From positions 62,001 through 126,000 of the forward strand of contig BDIU01000192.1 in NCBI GenBank assembly GCA_002118135.1: DNA of 64,000 bases. The letters are read 5' to 3'. The stretch is from Trebouxia sp. TZW2008. Lineage: Eukaryota; Chlorophyta; Trebouxiophyceae; Trebouxiales; Trebouxiaceae. Of the stretch, positions 33,501 to 44,666 are shown piece by piece. Numbering within the stretch: position 1 is the first letter of the stretch; every line of letters starts with the position of its first letter. The notes beneath the pieces are model-generated. The model searched no databases. It saw only the letters and a list, made by a program, of their open reading frames with translations, and was not told where the DNA came from. Position numbers and translations under genes: made by a program.

Positions 33501-34124
33501 AAGCGTCACCTTCAGGCGATGAAATGAGAACAAGTCTTGCAGTTGACCAACCAACACAGACATTGAGCCAGGCAATGCGCGCACTGCATAGCAACTTGCA
33601 TGCAAGCAATGCCCAACAGGTTTACCTTGCTGAAGCTCTCTGCATTGGCAGCTGAGATGCCACCAGCCTTGCAGATAGCCTTCTCCAACTCTCCTTCAAT
33701 GCTGGGGTACCCTGGATTGCGTTGCATGCCCTGGGCACCGAATGTCACAGTGTTGAGGACAGCCCAGCATTTGCAGCAGACCCAGCAATGCATGACTCGT
33801 AAGCCGTGACCATAGCATGTGCATTGCTATACCGCTGCAGACCATGGCGAATGCAAAGTTACAACGTGATATGCAGCGTACATGGTAGCCTGCCCCTATG
33901 TACGCCACGTACAGAGCAACTTTTCGCTTCTTGCCCTTCTCATGATCAGCTGCATTGCCAGATGCAGCTGCATTCTCTGTTTTGATTCGCTGCTGAACGT
34001 CCTCAGCAGCTTGCAAGGAGTCAGGTAACGCGGAAGGTGTGGGGTAGGCCTGAGCTTGAGAGGCGTCCGCCACATCCCCTTCATCGGTTTTCTGCAGCTT
34101 GGGAGCGGGCTGGGGAATTTCCAT
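27599..34124 (-). CDS. PUS1: tRNA pseudouridine synthase PUS1 (TruA family)
   Basis: Minus-strand exons 34124-33882, 33730-33626, 33061-32048, 31388-31174, 30126-30063, 29160-28971 and 27789-27599 join in frame to 673 residues ending TAG. The enzyme converts uridine to pseudouridine in tRNA and some other RNAs, mainly in the nucleus. Visible motifs are KKRKVALYVAYIGAGYHGMQ, RAARTDKGVSAVGQ with catalytic Asp at about residue 126, GFDAR, YEYVLPAWAF, THNFHNFT, GQSFMLHQIRKMVG and the late YPHIAETDAK. About 190 residues (207-400), Ser/Pro/Ala/Gln-rich with 19-residue repeats, interrupt the catalytic domain. The protein ends in a basic Gly/Arg tail (GRGKGRLGYKGGRAGDKRGR). The ATG at 34124 is the first in frame. 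Introns around exons 4, 6 and 7 hold many copies of those exon edges, so the last acceptor is the least certain; two assembly gaps fall there. Confidence 0.9.
27711..28470 (-). repeat. Tandem array of copies of the PUS1 terminal exon's 5' edge, with assembly gaps
   Basis: A compound unit of about 313-340 bases (27711, 28020, 28360 onward) repeats. Each unit holds one copy resembling the coding acceptor side of the last PUS1 exon (GQESYGMSGRGKGRLG) and a second, shorter variant (27905-27972 and 28216-28280). Acceptor CAG is kept in most copies. Only the copy nearest the stop, 27599-27789, runs into a terminator. N runs at 27980-27982 and 28287-28321 show that assembly is incomplete here. Confidence 0.85.
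28556..28870 (-). repeat. Two copies of the donor-side edge of PUS1 exon 6
   Basis: Blocks at about 28745-28870 and 28556-28660 repeat the end of exon 29160-28971, the part coding KGEKAIFNGDLL. They lie downstream of it on the coding strand, that is inside the next intron. Confidence 0.8.
29217..29515 (-). repeat. Three degenerate copies of the acceptor-side edge of PUS1 exon 6
   Basis: Around 29217-29277, 29335-29395 and 29460-29515, the sequence resembles the start of exon 29160-28971 (CTGCAG acceptor and YPHIAETDAK-coding stretch). These lie upstream of the exon on the coding strand. Similarity is lower than in the other arrays. Confidence 0.6.
29911..29928. repeat. G-run
   Basis: An almost pure guanine tract interrupted by one A on the + strand, in a PUS1 intron (C-rich in the transcript). 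Confidence 0.9.
30780..31073 (-). repeat. Three copies of the donor-side edge of PUS1 exon 4
   Basis: The exon's end (31174-31290) recurs at 30780-30893 over about 115 bases with high similarity, and in short form at about 30968-31003 and 31043-31073. All include the stretch acctggtgttgtaggc or a variant, which holds the donor in reverse complement. Confidence 0.9.
31799..31843. repeat. (GCTT)n microsatellite
   Basis: About ten tetranucleotide units with one interruption, in a PUS1 intron. Confidence 0.95.
32625..32760 (-). repeat. 57-bp coding minisatellite in the PUS1 insertion
   Basis: Two to three tandem units encode the pattern ALPSDPTG-x-x-ADPTS-x-x-G. They form part of the long insertion inside the catalytic domain. 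Confidence 0.85.
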
Positions 34125-35994
34125 CGCTCGTCGCACCTGGCGGACGCGCAGCGGCCATTGTACAGGAGTTGACACACAAAGCTTAACAGATGGTTTCGGA
34201 GCGTGCTTTCATCAGATGGCATCTGCTGTTACAGACTCATAGTCACTCGGCATGAAAGTATCTGTGACGCTACTCACATCTGAGCTGATACACCTGGTGT
34301 TGTATGCAGCTGCCTCGGATGAAGCTGTGCATCATTATGTCTTACCTGTCTTGTTGCTTGTGCTCCACCTCGAAAGCTGTGTGAAATGCATCTTGCTTTC
34401 GGTACTCGAAGTTTGGTGCTGCCTGCGATCTCAAAAAGCATTGGCACAGCAGCAAACAAGACGGACTCTCTTTGGCAGGCCATGAACAACTGCCAGACTG
34501 TTGTGTACAGGATCTATGCACATGCTTTGACAATGCATGAGTCATCGTTCCGCCATGGCAAAAGACTGCAACATGAATGACGGTATATGTCAACTGCAAG
34601 CTTGAGGATAGCACAGTTGCATCATCTTGCACTGACTGAAACCTTTGTCTGTTCACAATGGCATATTTATGTTGCAACACTGCAACACCAGGCGTCTGAT
34701 GCAGTATGATTCTGACTGGAGCTTGCAGCATGACCTTGGGACCGTCACAAAGTGACAGGTGCAAACCATAGCAGAGCTGTCGTGCCAAGAAAATGCAACA
34801 GTCGTCGATTTGCCTTCTGCTCATCATAAGCGTGTAATGGCCAACCAAACGCATACTTGCATCACATACAATTTACAAGCCACTGCTCGCTGAGTGTGTG
34901 TGGATCACAATGTGCTACCTACATGCCAAGCATTGACATGGGCATGTACATGTTGGGGCAAGGGATTGCTAGCTTGTTGCATGCTGAGAGCTGAGTTGCC
35001 TTGCAATACCTGTGCAGCATGCAAGCAAGTGCATGAGGTGCTGGCTGCACGGGCACTTTGCTGCTGCTGCAGCTGCATTGGCGTGGACTTGCGTACCATT
35101 GTGTGATCACACATTGCCAGACAGCTGCATGGAGAAGCTTTTGTGCAAGATAACCAGCTGTCATGAACACCTCAGGCATGTACCACGTGTGAAGTGACGG
35201 CAGAATGTTAGCTTGTCTGGCAAATCAACTGAAAGAGGTGTTCAGAACTACCATCTTTGCTGCACCTTTGCTACATGCTGCATGCCCATGCCCAGAAATT
35301 GTAAATGTTACAAGGGACAGGTGCAACAGTCCTCGCAGAGTATGGCACAATCAGCCAGCAAAAGCCACAAAACACAGCTCGAGTGTGATCGCCATGGCAC
35401 TCAGAAGAAGGTCTCTAGACGCTGGCATGGTAAGCTTTAAAATTGCTGAAATAGCATGATTCACTGACTTGTATGCAAATGTCAGGTGTCTAGGGAAAAG
35501 AAGACATGGCTGATACGCAGTACGTTGAAAGGACATGATACCTAGCGTGCAGCAATGCCGTTCTCGCGGAAAAGGAAGGACACCGCTGGCAGAGCACCTT
35601 TTGTTGGCTTGCTTGTGAGCACATGCTCCTGAAGGATACTCTGCTGTCGCTGTGTACGGATCAAGACCTAAGACTTTCTTTTCAGCAAAGCACGTAAGAC
35701 TCGACGCTGCCGGCTGCAATAAAGCGCAAAGCTACGAAGCTACAGCAGAGGGGCCATTGAAGGATCCCCGATGCTGGCAAGTCGCGCAAAATGCAGCGAA
35801 GCGGTCTGATGAACCTTGGTCAGGGTTGAACCTCATGAGGAATCTGAACCCAAAGATCTTATCCTGACCTATTTCGGTTGTCACTGGCCGGATCAATTGC
35901 TGTCGCAGTACTTTGCACTTGTACGCACAGTTGGCGGAAAGATCGCTACTGCGCTGAACCGTGCGTGAACCTTACAGCGAGTCGCATAGCCACC
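34125..35994. other. Intergenic region between divergent PUS1 and psaD
   Basis: No gene supported over 1.87 kb; the open frames present lack recognisable features. It must hold the promoters of both genes. A stretch at about 34291 (cacctggtgttgta) matches the PUS1 exon-4 edge repeat. Confidence 0.4.
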
Positions 35995-37065
35995 ATGATG
36001 TCGCACGTTCTTACCGCTCAGCCTGTCTGCACCACCAGCAGCCTTCGTCAGAGCAGCTTTAAAGGACAGCAGATACAAAAGGCTCAAAGGCCGGTGCAGC
36101 GCAGCGTTAGGAGCGTCGTGCTAGCAAAGGCCGACCCCAAAGCCGGCAACCCAGAAATTGGCCGCAAAGACGATGTTAGACAAGCAACGCCACCCAAGGA
36201 GAAGGAGGACAAGGGCCCCTTCAAGCCACCAGCACTAGACCCATCCACACCTTCACCCATCTTTGGAGGCAGCACAGGAGGTCTGCTTAGAAAGGCTCAG
36301 GTACAGCGTCTCAACAAACTTCAGCTACTTGTCAGCATTGGTCGTGCAGCAGGTTCGGCGCTCAAATTGCGGTCTTGCAGGTAGAAGAGTTCTACGTGAT
36401 CACCTGGAACGCCAAGAAGGAGCAGATTTTCGAGATGCCTACAGGTGCGGAAACACTTCTTTGCGCGCTATCGAATGCGTCTCTCGCGCGCCGTCGTTTA
36501 TATCACTTTGTCGTGCAGGTGGAGCTGCTATCATGCGAGATGGCCCCAACCTTCTTAAGCTAGCGCGAAAAGAGCAGTGCTTAGCTTTGTTGTCACAGCT
36601 TCGTAACAAGTTCAAGACAGACGGCCAGTTCTACAGAGTCTTCCCCAACGGTGAGGTGCAGTATCTGCATCCCAAGGATGGTGTCTACCCAGAAAAGGTG
36701 AACAAGGGCAGAGAGCCAGTTGGTACCAGGGACAAGAGGATTGGCGAGAACCCCAACCCGGTCAACGTAAGCATCAGCTTGCACTGTGCTCATTGCAACA
36801 GCACAGCTCATCTCACAAGTGCTCACAGTATTGTCTCTGTTGCAATTGACACACTATTTAAGTAAAGCATCTTCCAGGCACACGTATGGCATACATCTGC
36901 CGTCCTGCTGCATGGCGCTGTCAAGCTATTCAACCTGAAAAGACAAGGTTATAAAGCAGATTGCGTGTGCATGAGGTCACTTTGCTGCTGCGAGCCAGGT
37001 CTCACAGCCTTGTTTGTGTACTGCAGATCAAATTCACAGGCTACAGAGGCACATATGATGTATGA
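35995..37065 (+). CDS. psaD: Photosystem I subunit II precursor (PsaD)
   Basis: Exons 35995-36300, 36381-36444, 36519-36766 and 37027-37065 give 218 residues ending GTYDV, TGA at 37063-37065. PsaD is the stromal photosystem I subunit that docks ferredoxin and stabilises PsaC. The first 50 or so residues ([16 protein letters not shown] onward) are Ser/Gln/Arg-rich and lack acids, typical of a chloroplast transit peptide. The mature part shows [59 protein letters not shown] and [20 protein letters not shown], diagnostic for the family. Two adjacent ATG codons open the frame in a CCACC context. Introns are short and free of exon-edge copies, unlike those of most other genes here. Confidence 0.97.
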
Positions 37066-37753
37066 GACAGCCTTCAGCAATTGAAGGGCAATTTTGTTTT
37101 GGTGACCAGGTTGCCCTACCTGTGTCATCAGCTGTACAACACCTGATTGGGTCCAACGCTGTGTCCAGCAGGTTTTCTGCTATAGTTTTTCAGTTTCAGT
37201 TTGGTGTTGACTAGGTATAGCAAGTTCAATTGATATCATGACAGAGAAGAGATACATTGTGTATACATGTAACCACTAGCGCCCTCTGCATTGCTGCTGT
37301 CCACTGGGAATGCTGTGCATGTTCCTGTGCGCGTGTTGCACCCTAATTGTCAACAGTCAGGTGTTGACTGTGCTGCAAGGTATTGCGGCCGGGTACTGGG
37401 TACTGGGTACTGCTTGCAAATGCTTGTGTTTAATGCCACAAGTCTGGACTTGCCTGTGATGCATTGGTGTTGTGACCGTTTGCAATTTTGTTGGCTTACT
37501 TGATGGATCAGACACACATGATCTGCTATCAACATGCGGTTCCACGTAACAGCAGCTGCGCTTGATGCCCATGTACGGACAAGAGCCATACGCAGCATTC
37601 ATCTGAAAGAGACAAACGCCTTTTGTGCACAGTCATGCTGCACACATCCCTCAAACTCATGCATGAAGTGTAACCATTACAGAACGACAAACAGAATGCT
37701 GTTGTGCTTCTGGTTTGTGCAAATTCACAACACGGCCAACATTAACAGCACTG
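37066..37753. other. Spacer between convergent psaD and proteasome genes
   Basis: No gene supported. It holds the 3' UTRs of the two genes. Confidence 0.45.
37269..37273 (+). terminator. Candidate polyadenylation signal of psaD
   Basis: TGTAA lies about 204 bases after the psaD stop. This pentamer is the common poly(A) signal in green algae; its distance is plausible, but the pentamer is frequent by chance. Confidence 0.3.
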
Positions 37754-40208
37754 TCATGTAGGCTCAGCACCAGGCTGGCCAGCTGTTTGTCGATTTCGCC
37801 GAGATGCTTCTAGGGCACCCTTTTCAGCTTCAATTTCTGCTACTAGGTCATCAACCTCTTTGTCCTCTAGAAACCGCATACGCGGATGCTTGTTTACAGT
37901 TTCCATCACTGCAACCTGCAGCCAGCAAGTCAGTCTCTCACATTTGCCTCAACCCTTTCAAGACAAGATGGAAGCATGCCAACATGCATGCATGGCGGCG
38001 CCCTCTTTATAACAGTGCTATAGCGGCCAAATTTTGTGTCTGTAAGAAGAAGCATGCTGCACAGGCATTTCAGGAGAGAGCAGTGTTTGCAGGTGTGCAT
38101 TTTGCACATCAAATGCAGTGCAGTGTGTGCCAGAGCATCGACACCACATCAACAAGTGTGACATGAAGCACTGCATGATGAAAATCAGTCACATTCTTGA
38201 CAGTCAAGGTTTGGGGTTGCATTTGCATCAAGCTGCAGAACAAGTAAAAGTTGATTTCTGTTGAGCTCACGCTCCATCATTGAGTCTTCTGAGGCAAGGC
38301 ACTTGTAGCTGTGCTCATGCTGTTAGCATGAGTGTCGAAAGCACGCACCTCGATGTTTTTGCTGCCTGCTTCTACAGTTTCTGTGAGGGCCTTGATGGCT
38401 AGCTTGACCGCCTCCATGCCACTCAGCTCCTGATAGTGCTTTTCAAGATACTCCCTGACCTGCAAGAGGCAGGAATGTAATGGCATCTGCCTTGTGTTAG
38501 CTGATGTTCTCAGGCCTTTCCTGAATACACTGTAGTATCAAACTGGACACTTTTTTGGGCTGGGGACACATATTAGACCTGCACCTCTGCAAGCATGCTG
38601 AACATGTCCAGCAATGCAGCATGCTGCAAATATGGCCACATGATCAATGTTGTGGTTACTGGCTGCTCTTGTCAGCAACGCATGATGTCAGGTATGCTTT
38701 GCATGCAAGGACAGCTGACTCTGTACAGCTTTATTACTGCACAAAGCCAATCAGTGACTGCATGCAAAGCTGATGCCATCAGCATGCTCCGGTTGCTTTC
38801 ATAGGCCATGAGTTCACGCCCTGATCACTACACACTCAACAGCAGTGAAACAGCACATACTGTACCAATGCGACCTATATGCGCCATGGTATGCATACTG
38901 TGTAAGGCATCGTGTAAGGCAAGGAGGATCCAAACGCCATGGGCATGTGGTTCTAGCTTAGTCTCATTATGTGCATGCCATGTGAACATAACTCGCAGGT
39001 TACATGCATGTAGGACTGCTAAATGCCCCAGAACTGAAACATTTCATCATCGATGCATGATGTAGCAGTGCGCATTTTCCAGCAAAGGTAACTTGCTAAA
39101 GCTCTTGCTGTTGCATATGCACAGAAGCAGATGAGCTTGTGATGCTGATTTGCAGAGCAGCGGCTGAACTGCAAGTACTGACTATAGATGTGCGAGTTTG
39201 CCAGCAGGCTAATAGCAGACACATAAGTTCAAGGTCTACTGCTAAGTTGTAGGCGCTTGGCACTGCTAGCTTAACTGCTAGGCTAACTCACACATGTAAG
39301 AGGGCGCAGCACACTTGCGTAGCTGGCCTATGCAAGTGAAGGGCATGCTCACTTTGGCCTGTCGCTAAAGAGACCTCAAACAAATCGCACACACGTGATG
39401 GACACATACAATGTGCATGCTCGTTTGCAAGCAGCTCATGCTGAGCGCATGGCATAAGCTTTCCGGCTTGGAGCTGGTAGTCGGGTATGCAGGCTTGTGT
39501 ACAAGTCAGCAATGGCAAAAGCAAGCATGTGCTTTGAGAGCTTACTGTTTTGGAGTTCCTGCCAATAGCATTTGCCTTCCAGGCAGAAAAGGTTCCAGCA
39601 GGGTCCGTTTGGTACAAGGCAGCCTTGCCTAGGGGGTCAAAGCCTGCTATGAGAGTGGAAATCCCAAAAGGCCTGACACCACCACTCTGTGTGTATTTCT
39701 GCTGTACGCCTGCTATGTACTTTGTGATGTACTCCACTGACGCTTGTTCATCAAGTGTGAGTCTGTAGCTCTGTGCCTCCACTCTGGCCTTGTTGACCAG
39801 CACACGTGCATCTGCTGTCAGGCCTGAGAATGCCAGGCAGATGTGGTCGTCCACGGCAACCATCTTGCGTACTGTTCTGGTGTCAGCTAGCTTTGCTGCT
39901 GCTTTCCTCTCAGCACCTGAAGAATAGATGCTGATTAGTTCGAGAGCAGGAGCAGGATCCTTGCAGCTGGAAATCAGGGGTGAGTCAACGGCTCACCTAG
40001 GACGATGATATCTGATCCGCGGACGCCGACAGCCAGGGCTCCTTTCCTGACTGCCTCCTGAGCATACTCGACCTGAAACCTGAATTTTCAGAGCAGACCT
40101 CCAGCAAGTTTTGCGACAAATGATGCCAACTCAGATCTGCAAAGGCAAAACGTACAAGTGACCATCTGGAGAGAAGACAGTGATGGCCCTGTCGTATCTA
40201 GAGCTCAT
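37754..40208 (-). CDS. PSMA7: 20S proteasome subunit alpha4 (alpha type-7)
   Basis: Minus-strand exons 40208-40156, 40079-39997, 39916-39546, 38459-38349 and 37915-37754 join to 259 residues, close to the usual 248-250. It is a structural subunit of the outer ring of the 20S core particle in cytosol and nucleus. The proteasome alpha signature is at the start ([20 protein letters not shown] then [19 protein letters not shown]). Further family blocks are [34 protein letters not shown] and [13 protein letters not shown]. The [15 protein letters not shown] start is typical of alpha4 rather than other alpha subunits. The acceptor at 40080 (ATTCAG) is needed to restore HLFQVEYA. The C-terminus is acidic then basic ([15 protein letters not shown]). 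It is divergent from the CDIN1-like gene. Confidence 0.95.
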
Positions 40209-40532
40209 CGAGCTGTTTTCAGAAAGCCCAGATCAGTGGTCCTTTCGATCTTGAGCAACGCCCAAAGAACGCGTCAGGAAAACGTAGAGCCGCTGCTGAT
40301 CCTGCTTCAGATGCGCTGTGTCAAGTTCTTTGATCGATCGAATGGAGTCGCGACGGTACTTGTGGCATCGACAAAGTGTTGCCAACACTTGCGTTCATAG
40401 ACCACAGCGAAGAAGACGGACGCGAGACTGGAGAGGTCTGCAGGTTTAAACGGAACTGAAGTTGCAGTTCACTTCAATTTGCCTGCGCTTGCCAGCCATG
40501 ACCAGCTGCGAGGCCCTTATGCATCGCTGGAG
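40209..40532. promoter_or_regulatory. Probable bidirectional promoter of proteasome alpha4 and CDIN1-like genes
   Basis: The two start codons are 324 bases apart and point away from each other. No specific motif was identified. Confidence 0.5.
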
Positions 40533-42792
40533 ATGCGCAAGCATGTCTACGAACAACTCGCCAAGTTGCTGTTTGTGCCATTCGACGCCTGGCCTTACTG
40601 TAAGCTGCTTGCCAAGAAGTTCGAGTAAGAGTGATCGACAGCTCGTGCAAGCTAGAAATGGAATGGTCGCACCCAAATAATGGTCTGCTTTGCAGTACAT
40701 CTGTCGAGACGGTCGTCAGCATTTACATGCAGCAAGTCAAGCTACGGGTCAAGCGAAATCATCACCTGTTGAAAGAGGCAGTACCCAGCTACGCCCGCAG
40801 GTTTGCAGCAGGCACTCATTACTTTTGACCTGCATGCCAGAACAGCCTGCACATGAGTTGGTATGCAGGTATTGCGATGGATCAGACATGCTTAGTCTGT
40901 GGGCAGAAGCAGACATTGCTCCCTGCATGTTCTTGCGTAGGCTGCTTGAGCAGGCCCCATGGTCATGCACTAAGCAGGCAAGCAGCTTTGTCTCAGCATG
41001 TCGCCTGAAACAGTACACATAAATTCGACACACTATGCCTGGGTTCATGCTGATTGCCAATGTGCCATGCAAGTTTGGTATATACAGCTGAATTGGTGCA
41101 TGCATGCAGTATGTATGGCAAACTGCATGCTCCTGTCTGCGTGGGCTACAGGATCGCATTTTTTTGGTATTGAGGTTTGCTCAGAATGGCACCTTTCAAC
41201 AATGCTGCTCTGCAAAGCTGATGCAATTCATTGTCCTGCTGCATACAGGCTCAAATATGCATTCAAATTGTGTCATGGATGCTGACAGGCCACCACAAAG
41301 ATCATGAAGAGTCCTGCAGCCATTTGGGAGCTGTTTGACTGGGAAATTGAGGAAAGCTGCTTTTCAAAACAGATGCTGCTGCGCTTGGAGACTGATGTGC
41401 AGAGTTGCCTAGACTGTGATCAAGTCTATTCGCCTGATGCTGATGCTAAGTGTCATCAAATAGGTAAATGCTGCCTGTCACATGCTGTAAGTTGCAAAAT
41501 CACTTAGTCCCTGCAGTGCACAGTGCAAGTTGAGTGCGTGAGCATGACGATTGCCAAACTCAGACAGGATATCAATCATAATTGAGCAATGCTGAGGATT
41601 GCTATGCACGTTGTCGCACTTCCTCTGCATCTCTCACAGCTTACACACTTCCCGCCTCACAAGCAGCCAGATGCAGGCATCAGGACTTGCAAGCAGTGTG
41701 CCTTGCAATATTCTCATCACATTGACTTCCCTCAGTAGTCATGCAGCTTTGATGAATTTTGCTGCAGGTGTTGATCATGAGAACTTGTTGAATCAGATGC
41801 TGGCTGATGCTGATATTGCTTTTTGGACAGAGGAGCACCTTCGTGCCAAGGGCTTCTTCAAAACGCCTGATGCAATGCTGCAGGTCTGCAGATGCACATG
41901 GACTCAAACCTAGCTCCTTGCAGCATTTTTCTGTATGTCGAGCATGCTTGCTGTCACAGTGCTGAATGCACATGATGTTATAACCATATGTAAGATACAA
42001 GTCTGGCAGGTGATGACAAAGCGACCCCGGAATGTTGTGCTGTCTTCTTGTGCAATGTCATTGGTGTTAACCAAGCTGCAACTGCAGCTGTGCATGACCC
42101 CACTGAAAGTCCCTCGTAAAGAAGTCTAGAAAGTTTGGCAACGTTCAGGTGTGAAGTCCTGGACAATAGCCAGCCTTTACGTTTTGCTTGTGCTACACCT
42201 CCATGACCATTGCAGGTGCCAATTGCTGTCAAGGGACAGCTGGTACACTGGATTGACAGCAAAGCCACTTTTGGAGACACCAAGTCGCATGCGTAAGTAC
42301 CACATGATCCCCTTTGAAGACATGCATGCATGTGCTTGGCCATTCTTTATTGTGAATGCAACTTGAAGTGCAAGCACCTCTGACGTGAAGCATCATACCA
42401 TTAAAGTACTGCATATTCATGTGTTACCCACAAGTTCACCAAAGCTATTGCCTGAATATGCACGCTTGCTTGGCATGTTTTAGAGCAGGTCACACAGTAA
42501 AACCCAGCAAAGTCAGCGCAATTCGCATGGTGATCATTCAGCATGTCAAGTGACGGTGCAGTGTGTCATGACTGACAGCTTGGCCAGATGCAGGGAGCAC
42601 ATGCAAGATCAGTTCTCCAAGTATGTCAACCGCTATGGTCCTGGCATGGTCATCTACTGGTTTGGCTTTGTTGATGAGTTGCAAGATGCTGCAAGTGATC
42701 TGGTCCTCGCTGATGGGTTTCCAAAAGCAACAGACATCATGCAGCTGCCGTGCCTAACGCTACCAGAGGAGATTCTCCCAGTCTTGGGTTAG
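40533..42792 (+). CDS. CDIN1: CDIN1-like nuclease (C15orf41 family, PD-(D/E)XK)
   Basis: Exons 40533-40624, 40696-40800, 40869-40977, 41289-41463, 41768-41883, 42216-42292 and 42594-42792 join to 290 residues; the human protein has 281. CDIN1 is a predicted Holliday-junction-resolvase-like nuclease that binds codanin-1; loss causes congenital dyserythropoietic anaemia in people. Conserved blocks seen are the N-terminal helix MRKHVYEQLAKLLF, DHENLLNQMLADADI, LRAKGFFKTPDAMLQ, VPIAVKGQLVHWIDSKATFG and FSKYVNRYGPGMVIYWFGFV. The putative active site is Asp in TPDAML plus Asp213-x-Lys215 in WIDSK. Exon 3 only joins in frame if its donor is GC (AAGCAG|GCAAGC at 40978), a standard minor donor class. 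The start matches the human start. The role in an alga is unknown. Confidence 0.88.
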
Positions 42793-44123
42793 GTCAAATG
42801 CTTGACCTGTCATCAACCCTGCACGCATAGCAGGCAACAAGGTTGCAGTGTTGCTTTGAAAGTATTGCCAGGCGTAAATTCAATGAGAGGTTGACAGAAG
42901 GCCAAAGAGGCATGTCATCAACTTGGCGCACCTGTTTTGTACATGCTTGTGAGGTCACCAGATTTGGGAGGGTGCATTGTGACAACTGTACTTAACTTGT
43001 GATTGTTGCTTTGCAAAGATCCGCCAAAAAGTTTTAGCAAAACCCCATTTCCATTTCTGTGTTGAAATCAGCCTTTCGGCGAATTCAGTTGAGCCCTTTG
43101 TACACCAGGCATTCGAGTGGAAGGCACTGTACTGAAAGCTTATTTCACGAATCAGCGGAGCAAAGACCCTATGCAAAGTGAAACCGCTACATGCATGCAT
43201 ACTTCGTTGGAGTTACTACACCTGGCTATTCTGACGTCACTGAGGGTTGCTTAAATAAGCCAAAATCACAAGATGTAAAACAGCGTTGTACCAGTAGTTA
43301 TTGACAAATGCTTGCCTAGGCCTGCAATGCCGTGTGAAGCTATGTTGAAAAAGAGGTCCTGTGACGGCGCAGAACACAGAATTACGCTGTCAATGCTGAA
43401 CCAAGACAAGCATGTCACATATCAACTTGAAGCATACACAGCACTGTTGAACAATCAGAAGCACTTTTGTCTGCTCAACATGCTGCTTGTTGCAAAACAC
43501 AGAGACAACAGAGCCTGAGTACAAGGACATCAGCAAGACCCACTCATTTTAACAAGCACAGCGGAACAGCAGAAATCATTACCCCAAAGACAGCCAGTAA
43601 GATACAGAATTTGGCCATGGGCAATGTGGTGATAGCGAATAAGGCATGAGAATAGCTGCAATGCTGCAACAAAGTCTGGCATGGATCAGTTCCCAGAAGA
43701 CTTTTGCAGATTCGCTGCAAAATTTGACTTTCCTTTGGTCTGCTGTTTTCCCTTTTGTGATGTGCGAGTTTGTTTTGGTGAAGCTGAAGCTGCAGTTGTG
43801 CTTGTAGATCCTGCTGCAGCTTGAGATGAAGAAGCATTCTCTGATTGTTCCTGCTCATCAGCATTGCCATCAACTGCATACACTTTGCCCCATTTTCAGC
43901 ACAGCAAAACGAACATCATACAAGCCCATCAAGTGAAATTGTTAGCAGCCTGGGGTCCTGAAGATAAAACTTGTTGCGAAATCAAGCTGCTTTTGCTAAT
44001 CAAACCCAGGTAGAAAGTCGCTTGGACGCCTCCGAATGCACATTTCATGTCATCAGCTGTCTCTGTGCATGATGCAAGCTGTCTTCTCATGCATACATCA
44101 AACGCTAGCAGTACATAAGGGCC
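42793..44123. other. Spacer with two overlapping minus-strand frames
   Basis: Overlapping minus-strand frames at 43686-43883 (Ala/Ser/Thr/Gln-rich, ending SNFAANLQKSSGN) and 43544-43879 (Gln-rich, then a hydrophobic C-terminal helix) could be the 3' exon of the unidentified gene at 44124-44666. I found no splice pair linking either in frame. The rest shows nothing. Confidence 0.3.
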
Positions 44124-44666
44124 TTACTTGAGAGATGCCTCCTTGAAGCCCTGTTTGACACGCTGGCGGTCAAACGGCAACTCAGGCTGATTGCTTGCAG
44201 GACCTGCTTTCAGCAGTACATCTATGCTCTTCTGGTTGAAGACCTCAAGCACTGGCAGGCTGCACAGCGTCTCATCTTCGCAGCAACTGTTGTCGTCCAG
44301 TTTGTAGACGTCCAGAGTGCACGACAGAATAAGATCTCCCGCCAGATCTCGTACAGTGGCATTTTGCGGCAGGTTTTTGAGGAGGCAGCTGTCGTCGAAG
44401 ATAAGCTGAACACAGGGTCTGCCAAATCCCAGCAGATCATCGAACTCTCGCACCCACAGAGTGCGGATGTCGCAGCAGTCACTGAGTTGCGATCCAAGCT
44501 TCAGCTTGTGCCAAGCCAAGCTTGTGCTGTTGTCGGAGTGTCTCCTGTGTTGCTGCAAGTCCCATCTGACTAGAGAAGTAAACCGCCTAAGACGGGAAGA
44601 GGCCGAGAACCAAACATTGTCCTCAAACCCAAGGTGTCGAAAAATAACTTGCAGCTGGTGCCACAA
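44124..44666 (-). CDS. Unidentified coding exon
   Basis: An open minus-strand stretch of about 180 codons has no ATG, so its start must be in an upstream exon (higher coordinates) that I could not find. It reads like true protein: LWVREFDDLLGFGRPCVQLI, LLKNLPQNATVRDLAGDLI and LPVLEVFNQKSIDVLL. The frame ends EASLK-stop, or splices onward from AA|GTAAGG at about 44129. No family is recognised. The extent of the 5' part of the stretch is uncertain. Confidence 0.4.
   Translation of the reverse strand: MWHQLQVIFRHLGFEDNVWFSASSRLRRFTSLVRWDLQQHRRHSDNSTSLAWHKLKLGSQLSDCCDIRTLWVREFDDLLGFGRPCVQLIFDDSCLLKNLPQNATVRDLAGDLILSCTLDVYKLDDNSCCEDETLCSLPVLEVFNQKSIDVLLKAGPASNQPELPFDRQRVKQGFKEASLK

Noticed and set aside
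34342..34854. 170-codon minus-strand frame upstream of PUS1
   Set aside because: No domain, no protein-like pattern and no splice support; likely chance.
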